From NCBI RefSeq assembly GCF_000981895.1, contig NZ_LATD01000200.1, positions 1 through 38,452 on the forward strand: a DNA stretch of 38,452 nt, read 5' to 3'. Positions 32,371 to 38,452 of this stretch are shown here, piece by piece; the stretch's first letter is position 1; the number at the start of each line of letters is the position of its first letter. Origin of the DNA: Streptomyces odonnellii. GTDB taxonomy: Bacteria > Actinomycetota > Actinomycetes > Streptomycetales > Streptomycetaceae. Below the pieces are notes generated by a model, which was not told the origin of the DNA, searched no databases, and worked only from the letters and a program-made list of their open reading frames with translations. Made by a program: the position numbers and the translations under genes.

Positions 32371-33170
32371 TACTCGCCCGACGGGCTCTTCCGTGCCTGC
32401 TCGGCCGTGAGATCCGTCTCCACCGTCACCGAGAACGAGAAACGGTCGCCCCGGTAGCGGATCCGGGCCACATCCACCACCCGGCCCTCGTCGTCGTACG
32501 TCACCCCCGTGTAGTGCAGGATCGGGCTGAGCAGCGGCACCCGCAGCAGTTCCGCCGTGGCCGGGTCCGCGAGGCGCGCCTCGACGGTGTCCGTGATACG
32601 GCTGATCCGCACGCCCAGACCGTCACGCAGCACCTTGGTCATCGGCCAGCGCTCCAGATCCGCCACGTCCAGCCCCGCCGCGATCTCCGGACGGACCGCG
32701 TTCTCCGCCCAGTTGACCGGCTCCCCGCTCTCGCCGTCGCAGCGCAGCCGCCGGTAGCCGATCACCTCGTCGAGCCCCGGGAAGTACTCGGCGAGTTCAC
32801 CGGGGACCGGGGCCGGACCGTGTCCGAGTACGGTCGTACGCTCCCCCGACTGCTGCGCCACGATCGCGTCGACCGAGCCCAGCAGCCGGCGCGGGGCGCC
32901 CCGGCGCACGCCCGGCTCGATAAAGGTGCCGCGCCTGCGGTGCCTGCTGATCAGGCCCTCCTCCTCCAGCTCCTTGAGAGCCTGACGCATCGTCAGCACA
33001 CTGACCCCGTAGTGCGCGGCGAGCTGCTCCTCGGTGGGCAGCCGCAGCGGATCGTGCGGCCCGCGGCCGAGTATCGAGGCGCGCAGCGACTGCGAGACCT
33101 GGTACCACAGCGGCAGCTTGCGGTTCAGGACCAGCGAGTCGGGGGCGAAGGCGGTCACCGGCTCCTCCAC
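32370..33170 (-). CDS. GntR regulator, HutC subfamily (UTRA effector domain)
   Basis: The product is 266 aa. The GTG at 33170 begins VEEPVTAFAPDSLVLNRKLPLWYQVSQSL. The winged helix lies at about 15-85: RLPTEEQLAAHYGVSVLTMRQALKELEEEGLISRHRRRGTF in consecutive pieces. The UTRA domain follows at about 100-255 (IGYRRLRCDGESGEPVNW, LSPILHYTGVTYDDEGRVVDVARIRYRGDRFSFSV). It lies 86 bp behind hmgA on the same strand and may regulate hmgA and tyrosine/phenylalanine catabolism; the ligand is unknown. Its TAG stop is formed at the MITE junction, so the native C-terminus could have been longer or different. Confidence 0.87.
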   Translation of the reverse strand: MEEPVTAFAPDSLVLNRKLPLWYQVSQSLRASILGRGPHDPLRLPTEEQLAAHYGVSVLTMRQALKELEEEGLISRHRRRGTFIEPGVRRGAPRRLLGSVDAIVAQQSGERTTVLGHGPAPVPGELAEYFPGLDEVIGYRRLRCDGESGEPVNWAENAVRPEIAAGLDVADLERWPMTKVLRDGLGVRISRITDTVEARLADPATAELLRVPLLSPILHYTGVTYDDEGRVVDVARIRYRGDRFSFSVTVETDLTAEQARKSPSGE

Positions 33171-33256
33171 AACTGTGATCTCACGCCGGAACCCCTGGCC
33201 CGGCGCCCGACGGCCACGGCCCCCTGGGCCGGAGCCGCCGGGGCCGGCACCTTGTG

Positions 33257-34585
33257 TCAGGGCCTGAAGTGGCGCTCAAGACCCTGCCACACGTCGTCGT
33301 AACCCCGCTGGAGATGAGCCGCTCCGGCCGCCTGCGCGGTCGCGGTCACCGGCCAGCGGGTCTCGAACATGAACGCGAGACCGTCGTCGATCTTCTGCGG
33401 CTTCAGCTCGGCGGCGCTCGCCCGCTCGAAGGTGTCCCGGTCCGGGCCGTGCGCCGACATCATGTTGTGCAGCGAGCCGCCGCCGGGCACGAAGCCGCCC
33501 TCGCCGGCCGCCTTCGCGTCGTACGCGCCCTCGATCAGGCCCATGTACTCGCTCATCACATTGCGGTGGAAGTACGGCGGCCTGAAGGTGTTCTCGCCGA
33601 CCAGCCAGCGCGGGCCGAAGACCACGAAGTCGGCGTTGGCGAGGCCCGGGGTGTCGGAGGGCGAGGTCAGTACGGTGAAGATCGACGGGTCGGGGTGGTC
33701 GTAGCTGATCGACCCGATGACATTGAAACGGCGCAGATCGTATACGTACGGCACATGGCTGCCGTGCCAGGCGACGACATCCAGCGGCGAGTGGTCGTAG
33801 GTGGCGGCCCAGAGGTTCCCGCAGAACTTGTTGATCACCTGGACCGGCCGCTCGACGTCCTCGTACGCGGCGACCGGGGCCAGGAAGTCCCGGGCGTTGG
33901 CAAGGCCGTTGGCGCCGATCGGGCCGAGATCGGGGAGGGTGAACGGCTGCCCGTAGTTCTCGCAGACATAGCCGCGCGCCGTCTCGTCCAGCAGCTCCAC
34001 CCGGAAGCGCAGCCCGCGCGGAATCAGCGCGACCTCGCCGGGGCGGGCGGCCAGCAGGCCGAGCTCCGTACGGATCAGCAGTCCGCCGCGCTCGGGGACG
34101 ATCAGCAGCTCGCCGTCCGCGTCGCTGAACACCCGGTCGGTCATGGCGGTGTTGGCGTGGTAGAGGTGCACGGCCATACCGGTGCGCCGCGTCGCGTCCC
34201 CGTTGCCGCCCAGTGTCCAGAGCCCGGCCAGGAAGTCCGTACCGGGAGCCGGATCGGGCAGCGGATTCCAGCGCAGCCGGTTGGGGTCGGGGACGGTCTC
34301 GGTGAACGGGGCGCCCCGGACCGCGCCGTTGCCGATCCGTACGAACGGCGGATGCGCGGCCGACGGGCGGATGCGGTACAGCCACGACCGGCGGTTCCGG
34401 GCGCGCGGCTCGGTGAACGCGCTGCCGCTGAGCTGCTCCGCGTAGAGCCCGAGCGGCGCGCGCTGCGGGGCGTTGCGGCCGAGCGGCAGTGCGCCGGGGA
34501 CGGCCTCCGAAGTGTGTTCATTGCCGAAGCCGGGGGAGTGCTCCAGATCCCCGGCGGTCTTGCGTGCCTGCTCGATGCCGCTCAT
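33257..34585 (-). CDS. hmgA: Homogentisate 1,2-dioxygenase
   Basis: The product is 442 aa, the usual length. The start ATG at 34585 ([13 protein letters not shown]) is chosen over an upstream frame extension that is Arg-rich and lacks an RBS. The N-terminus is typical: [35 protein letters not shown]. Iron ligands are His340 and Glu346 in [13 protein letters not shown] and His379 in [17 protein letters not shown] precedes the last. It cleaves homogentisate to maleylacetoacetate in tyrosine and phenylalanine degradation. It is followed by the GntR gene on the same strand and is divergent from an MFS gene, with a palindrome between them. Confidence 0.95.
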   Translation of the reverse strand: MSGIEQARKTAGDLEHSPGFGNEHTSEAVPGALPLGRNAPQRAPLGLYAEQLSGSAFTEPRARNRRSWLYRIRPSAAHPPFVRIGNGAVRGAPFTETVPDPNRLRWNPLPDPAPGTDFLAGLWTLGGNGDATRRTGMAVHLYHANTAMTDRVFSDADGELLIVPERGGLLIRTELGLLAARPGEVALIPRGLRFRVELLDETARGYVCENYGQPFTLPDLGPIGANGLANARDFLAPVAAYEDVERPVQVINKFCGNLWAATYDHSPLDVVAWHGSHVPYVYDLRRFNVIGSISYDHPDPSIFTVLTSPSDTPGLANADFVVFGPRWLVGENTFRPPYFHRNVMSEYMGLIEGAYDAKAAGEGGFVPGGGSLHNMMSAHGPDRDTFERASAAELKPQKIDDGLAFMFETRWPVTATAQAAGAAHLQRGYDDVWQGLERHFRP

Positions 34586-34666
34586 CGTCCGCGTCCGCTC
34601 CCTGTTCCCGTGTCCGGCACGGCATTTCCCCCTGCTCCAGGTCCGTACGGCTCGTACCGTCCCGGT

Positions 34667-34692
34667 CAATCCTATGGACAACCGTAGGATTG
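34667..34692. promoter_or_regulatory. Palindromic operator candidate between hmgA and the MFS gene
   Basis: Arms CAATCCTA (34667-34674) and TAGGATTG (34685-34692) are perfect, with 10 bp between that are themselves nearly symmetric (TGGACAACCG). It lies in the 171-bp divergent gap, 65 bp before the MFS ATG and about 80 bp before hmgA, so one protein could control both. The adjacent HutC-type GntR is the obvious candidate. Confidence 0.6.
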
Positions 34693-34756
34693 TGGCCACG
34701 GCACGTCAACGGGCCACGCGGCATCACGGCGCCGGGCTCCTCTTTGGCATCATCGG

Positions 34757-36028
34757 ATGGTGCGGACACGGGGCGGGGACGAGGCGTCCGGGGGGCGGGG
34801 CTGGCTCCTCCGGCTGGTCGTCGCCTTCTGCTTCGCGCAGGGCGCGGTGTCGATGGCGCGTCCCGCGGTCTCGTACCGTGCGCTCTCCATGGGCGCGGAC
34901 GAGCGCGCGATCGGCGTGATCACCGCGGTGTACGCGCTGCTTCCGCTCTTTGTTGCCGTACCGCTGGGCCGCAGGACCGACCGGGGGCGGTGCGCCCCGC
35001 TGCTGGCCGCCGGGGTGGTCCTCATATCCGCCGGCTGCGCCCTGAGCGGTACGGCGGGCTCGCTCGCCGCCCTCGCGGTCTGGAGCGGGGTGATGGGCCT
35101 CGGACATCTCTGCTTCGTCATCGGTGCCCAGTCGATCGTCGCCCGCCGTAGTGCCCCCGCCGAACAGGACCGCAACTTCGGCCACTTCACCATCGGCGCC
35201 TCCCTCGGGCAGCTCGCGGGACCGGCCGCCGCCGGACTGCTGGTCTCCGGCCAGGGCGCCGGCCTGGACCGTACGAGCGCCCTCGCCCTGCTCGCCTCGG
35301 CGGGTGTCGCCGCGGCCTCCTTCACCGCGCTCTGGCGGCTCGAACCCCGTACCCCCGCCGCCCCGGCGGCCGGACGGCCGGGGAAGGTGCCCGTCGGGCG
35401 GATACTGCGCACCAGAGGTGTCCCCGCGGGCATGTTCATCAGCCTGGCCGTGCTCTCCACGACCGATGTCCTCACCGCCTATCTGCCGGTCGTCGGCGAG
35501 CAGCGGGGCATCGCGCCGGCCACCGTCGGACTGCTGCTCAGCCTGCGCGCCGCCGCCACCATCGCCTGCCGGCTGGTGATGCCGCCGATGCTGCGCCTGC
35601 TCGGGCGTACGGCCCTGCTCACCGCCACCTGTCTGCTCGGCGGACTGCTGTGCGCGGGCATCGCACTGCCCGTACCGGTGTGGGGACTCGGTCTGGTCGT
35701 GGCCGCGCTCGGGTTCTGTCTGGGGGTCGGCCAGCCGCTGTCGATGACCACCGTCGTACGGGCCGCTCCCGACGAGGCGCGGTCCACCGCCCTGGCGCTG
35801 CGGCTCACCGGCAACCGTCTCGGACAAGTCGCCGCGCCCGCCTCCGCCGGTCTTGTGGCGGGGGTCGCCGGAGCGGCCGCGCCCTTCATGATGCTCGGCG
35901 CGCTGCTGGTCGCGGCGGCGGGGATGGGACTGCGAAAGCCTGGGGCGACACCGGGTGCGACACCGGGCGGTACACCGGAACCGGCGGGGAAACCGGTTAC
36001 CGAACCGGTTTTCCGGCGTGGCTCCTGA
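34757..36028 (+). CDS. MFS transporter
   Basis: The product is 423 aa with about 12 hydrophobic segments. The loop motif GRRTDRGR between TM2 and TM3 is the MFS motif A (PLGRRTDRGRCAPLL); a long central loop (RLEPRTPAAPAAGRPGKVP) separates the halves. The C-terminus is a Pro/Gly/Thr-rich tail (GATPGATPGGTPEPAG). The ATG at 34757 has no strong RBS. It is divergent from hmgA, so transport of an aromatic acid is one possibility, but MFS specificity cannot be read. Drug or metabolite efflux is equally likely. Confidence 0.85.
   Translation: MVRTRGGDEASGGRGWLLRLVVAFCFAQGAVSMARPAVSYRALSMGADERAIGVITAVYALLPLFVAVPLGRRTDRGRCAPLLAAGVVLISAGCALSGTAGSLAALAVWSGVMGLGHLCFVIGAQSIVARRSAPAEQDRNFGHFTIGASLGQLAGPAAAGLLVSGQGAGLDRTSALALLASAGVAAASFTALWRLEPRTPAAPAAGRPGKVPVGRILRTRGVPAGMFISLAVLSTTDVLTAYLPVVGEQRGIAPATVGLLLSLRAAATIACRLVMPPMLRLLGRTALLTATCLLGGLLCAGIALPVPVWGLGLVVAALGFCLGVGQPLSMTTVVRAAPDEARSTALALRLTGNRLGQVAAPASAGLVAGVAGAAAPFMMLGALLVAAAGMGLRKPGATPGATPGGTPEPAGKPVTEPVFRRGS
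35988..36014 (+). terminator. Hairpin at the 3' end of the MFS gene
   Basis: GGAAACCGGTT (35988-35998) pairs with AACCGGTTTTCC (36003-36014) with one bulged T and a 4-nt loop. It lies inside the last codons of the MFS gene, upstream of the ABC gene start at 36143. Confidence 0.4.
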
Positions 36029-36142
36029 CACCTTCCGAACCCTGGCCCCGAACCTTCGCGTGAAACGTTCCCCGACCGCGCGTAGTCGGCTAACTTCAGG
36101 CGTCGCACCCGCTCCACCTCTCCCTCCCCGGGCGGAACATCC

Positions 36143-37492
36143 ATGACTCGCGCCATCTCCCTGCACAGCGTCACCAAGATGTACGGCCGGTCCGCGCCGC
36201 CCGCCGTCGACCGCTTCTCGCTGGACATCGCCCCCGGTGAGTTCGTGGTGCTGCTCGGCCCCTCCGGCTGCGGCAAGTCGACCGTGCTCCGCATGATCGC
36301 GGGGCTGGAGGACATCACCGAGGGCGAACTCCTGCTCGACGGCGTGTACTCCAACCTCATGCCGTCCCGGGAACGCGGTATGGCGATGGTGTTCCAGAAC
36401 TTCGCGCTCTACCCGAACATGACCAACCGCGAGAACATCGGCTTCCCGCTGCGGCTGGAGAACCCCCGCGCGGACACCGGCCAGCGGGTGCAGGCCACCG
36501 CCAGGATGCTCGGCATCGAGAGCGTGCTCGACCGCTACCCGAGCCAGCTCTCCGGCGGCGAACGCCAGCGGGTCGCGATGGGCCGGGCCATCTCCCGGCG
36601 GCCCTCGGCCTTTCTGATGGACGAGCCGCTCTCCAATCTGGACGCCAAGCTCCGTAACCATCTGCGTGCCGAGATAGCCCAGCTCACCGCCGAACTCGGC
36701 GTCACCACCGTGTATGTGACGCATGATCAGGCCGAGGCGATGTCGCTGGGCGACCGGGTCGCGGTGATGCGCGGGGGAGTGCTCCAGCAGGTGAGCGCGC
36801 CGCGCGAGGTGTACGCGCTGCCGGAGAACGTGTTCGTCGCCGCGTTCATCGGCACCCCGCGGATCAATCTCCTCCAGGCCGTGGTGTACGCGCCGTTGGC
36901 CGGGCGGATGTCCATCGACCTGGGCAAGCAGCGGCTGCCGCTGCCCGAACCCCTCAGCTCCGACCACCAGTTGCTCCGGATCCAGCAGGGCCGCCAGATC
37001 ATCGTGGGGCTGCGGTCCGAGGCCGCGCGTATCGCGTCGCCCAGCGAGGCGCGCTCCGGCGAGGTGGCGCTGAGCGGCATCGTCGAGCACATGGAGTACC
37101 AGGGGCACGAGGCACTGGTGCATCTCAACACCGGTTCCCGGCCCGCCGCGGTGACCGAACTCGAATCGCCCAGGCCGGCGGCCCGGCCCAGGACCGCCCC
37201 ACGCCGGCGCAGGCCCGGCCGGAAGCCGGGCGTGCTGGGACGGCTCCTGGGCCGGGCCGGCGGTCCCGCCGGGGGCGTCGACGAGCCGGAGCCGCCGACG
37301 CCCCTCACCTACAGCCCCGACCGCCCGGCCATCACGGCGAGCGATCTCGTCGTCCGTACCGGCCCCGACATGCGGCTGCGGACGGGCGCGCAGGTGCCGC
37401 TCCTGGTCGATCTCGCGCATCTGTACGTGTTCGACGACCACGGCCGCCGGATCTGCCCGGCGCCGAGGAAGCTGCCGGGTCTGGACGTGTAG
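36143..37492 (+). CDS. ABC transporter ATPase of the MsiK/UgpC/MalK type
   Basis: The product is 449 aa from the ATG at 36143. Motifs: Walker A GPSGCGKST (39-47), Q-loop Gln85 (VFQNFALYP), signature LSGGERQR (136-143), Walker B AFLMDEP (156-162), switch His194 (YVTHDQAEAM). The C-terminal TOBE/regulatory domain starts near 235 (FIGTPRINLL). It is interrupted after HLNTGSRPAAVTE by a 60-70 residue Arg/Pro/Gly-rich insert (RTAPRRRRPGRKPGVLGRLLGRAGG) before the final MRLRTGAQVPLLVDLAHLYVFD. Usual members are about 370-380 aa. No permease or binding protein is nearby, so like MsiK it may energise several sugar importers encoded elsewhere. Confidence 0.88.
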   Translation: MTRAISLHSVTKMYGRSAPPAVDRFSLDIAPGEFVVLLGPSGCGKSTVLRMIAGLEDITEGELLLDGVYSNLMPSRERGMAMVFQNFALYPNMTNRENIGFPLRLENPRADTGQRVQATARMLGIESVLDRYPSQLSGGERQRVAMGRAISRRPSAFLMDEPLSNLDAKLRNHLRAEIAQLTAELGVTTVYVTHDQAEAMSLGDRVAVMRGGVLQQVSAPREVYALPENVFVAAFIGTPRINLLQAVVYAPLAGRMSIDLGKQRLPLPEPLSSDHQLLRIQQGRQIIVGLRSEAARIASPSEARSGEVALSGIVEHMEYQGHEALVHLNTGSRPAAVTELESPRPAARPRTAPRRRRPGRKPGVLGRLLGRAGGPAGGVDEPEPPTPLTYSPDRPAITASDLVVRTGPDMRLRTGAQVPLLVDLAHLYVFDDHGRRICPAPRKLPGLDV

Positions 37493-37575
37493 ACGGCCGG
37501 GCCGGCTGTGCTGTGTGTCCTCGTCCTCGTGTCCTTGTCCTCGATCGTCGGACGGGGCGCTTCTCAGCTCCGGTT

Positions 37576-38452
37576 TCAGCTCCGGCGCCGTGGGCGTGAG
37601 CGCGCCACCGCCACTCCGGCCAGGCACAGCGCTCCGCCCGCCAGTGTGAACAGGCCGGGGACCTCGTCCAGGAACAGCCAGGACATCAGCACCACCAGCG
37701 CCGGAACCGCGTAGGTCGTCGCCCCCATCCGCCCCGCCGTCGTACGGGCCAGCGCGTACGCCCAGGTCGTGAACGCGAGCGCGGTCGGGAACACGCCCAG
37801 ATACACCATGTTGAGCGTGGCGGACAGCGGGGCTCTCCCGATCTCGTCGACAAGCTGCCCCGCGAACGGCAGGCAGGCGACCGCGCCGATCAGACAGCCG
37901 AACACCGTCGCCTGGAGCGCGGTCGCCTTGGCCAGGACCGGCTTCTGCGCGACCACCCCGGCCGCGTACGCCACCGCCGCCAGCAGACAGAGCAGCACGC
38001 CGAGCACCGAGGCACGTCCCTCGCCCGACATCGAGAGCCCCACCGCCACCGCACCCGCGAACGACACCGCCATGCCCGCCAGCAGCCGGGGCGGCAGTGT
38101 CTCGCCCAGCAGCCGGGCGCCGAGCAGGGCGATGAGGACCGGGCCGATGTTCACGACCATCGCGGCCGTGCCCGCGTCCACCTCCCGCTCACCCCAGTTG
38201 AGCACCACCATGTACACGCCGAACCACAGCACCCCCGAGACGGCGATCCCGGGCCAGGCCGCCCGGGGCGGGAGACCTTCGCGCCGTACGAGCCAGACCG
38301 CGCCGAGGACCAGCGCCCCGGCGAGCAGCCGGCCGAGGGCGAGCGCCCCCGGCGAATAGGCGGCTCCGGCGCTGCGGATCGATACGAAGGCCGAGGCCCA
38401 GCAGAAGACCGTCACCCCGGCGGCGGCGAGGGGCAGCCAGGCGACGGGGGGA
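37576..38452 (-). CDS. EamA/DMT-family transporter (start beyond window)
   Basis: At least 291 codons are visible; the frame is open to the window edge, reading SPVAWLPLAAAGVTVFCWAS, which is the usual EamA N-terminal helix. An internal GTG at 38415 is not the likely start. About ten TM helices form two EamA repeats (WASAFVSIRSAGAAYSPGALALGR; GVVAQKPVLAKATALQATVFG; TTYAVPALVVLMSWLFLDEVP). The C-terminus ends in a basic SRPRRRS tail. It is a metabolite exporter of unknown substrate (amino acids or related). It is convergent with the ABC gene; the 83-bp gap has only short CAGCTCCGG repeats. Confidence 0.9.
   Translation of the reverse strand, partial: PPVAWLPLAAAGVTVFCWASAFVSIRSAGAAYSPGALALGRLLAGALVLGAVWLVRREGLPPRAAWPGIAVSGVLWFGVYMVVLNWGEREVDAGTAAMVVNIGPVLIALLGARLLGETLPPRLLAGMAVSFAGAVAVGLSMSGEGRASVLGVLLCLLAAVAYAAGVVAQKPVLAKATALQATVFGCLIGAVACLPFAGQLVDEIGRAPLSATLNMVYLGVFPTALAFTTWAYALARTTAGRMGATTYAVPALVVLMSWLFLDEVPGLFTLAGGALCLAGVAVARSRPRRRS

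Noticed and set aside
34724..37627. 967-codon open frame antisense to the MFS and ABC genes
   Set aside because: A GC-rich shadow frame; the plus-strand genes have clear motifs and this frame has none.

Overview
The window is 38.45 kb of very GC-rich DNA with GTG starts, 4-bp ATGA/GTGA overlaps and families typical of Streptomyces: a DnaE2/Y-family pair, a secreted AA10 LPMO with a sortase signal, SCO1725-type GDSL lipase, RHS proteins, hmgA and an MsiK-like ATPase. From memory, not checked here, the order dnaE2, Y-family gene, lipase, LPMO, GDSL lipase, hmgA follows S. coelicolor around SCO1739 to SCO1715 in descending order. If that holds, this is a conserved chromosomal arm carrying inserted accessory DNA.

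Region 1 (1-9.9 kb) is mostly core. It holds the end of dnaE2, a catalytically degenerate Y-family polymerase gene, a secreted alpha/beta lipase convergent with a wall-anchored LPMO, and a PrmC-like methyltransferase. A 123-bp tandem repeat array follows. Next come a lone CitB/DctR-type response regulator and the divergent tripartite tricarboxylate transporter operon tctC-tctB-tctA. The sensor kinase that usually accompanies such a regulator is missing, and the repeat array lies where it would be expected.

Region 2 (9.9-23.3 kb) is accessory. A complete 1793-bp IS1182-like element (22-bp perfect TIRs, 6-bp TSD CCCCAT) sits in the loop of the 19-bp-stem terminator behind tctA. Beyond it are decayed HEAT-like and GNAT fragments, a lower-GC hypothetical membrane protein, and two large divergent genes. 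One encodes a 2107-aa secreted SpvB/RHS protein with a variable C-terminal tip. The other encodes a 1029-aa secreted protein with an actinobacterial RHS-type N-terminal half, a DNRLRE domain and FG-GAP-like repeats. Together they look like a polymorphic-toxin module split over two divergent genes. No immunity gene is recognisable.

Region 3 (23.3-30.6 kb) holds a small methyltransferase, a double-GNAT acetyltransferase, a short YtrA-type GntR regulator and a DUF5925-type AAA ATPase. A damaged polysaccharide locus follows: a GT2 with a probable 5' frameshift, then a GT2 fragment fused by deletion to a polysaccharide deacetylase fragment that has its own frameshift. An SGNH lipase and a small basic protein follow.

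Region 4 (30.6-38.45 kb) holds a stand-alone homologue of the type ISP restriction enzyme C-terminal domain and a 183-bp MITE that ends exactly on the stop codon of a HutC-type GntR gene. It continues with hmgA (homogentisate dioxygenase), a divergent MFS transporter with a palindromic candidate operator between them, an MsiK-like ABC ATPase without permeases, and the start-truncated end of an EamA transporter.
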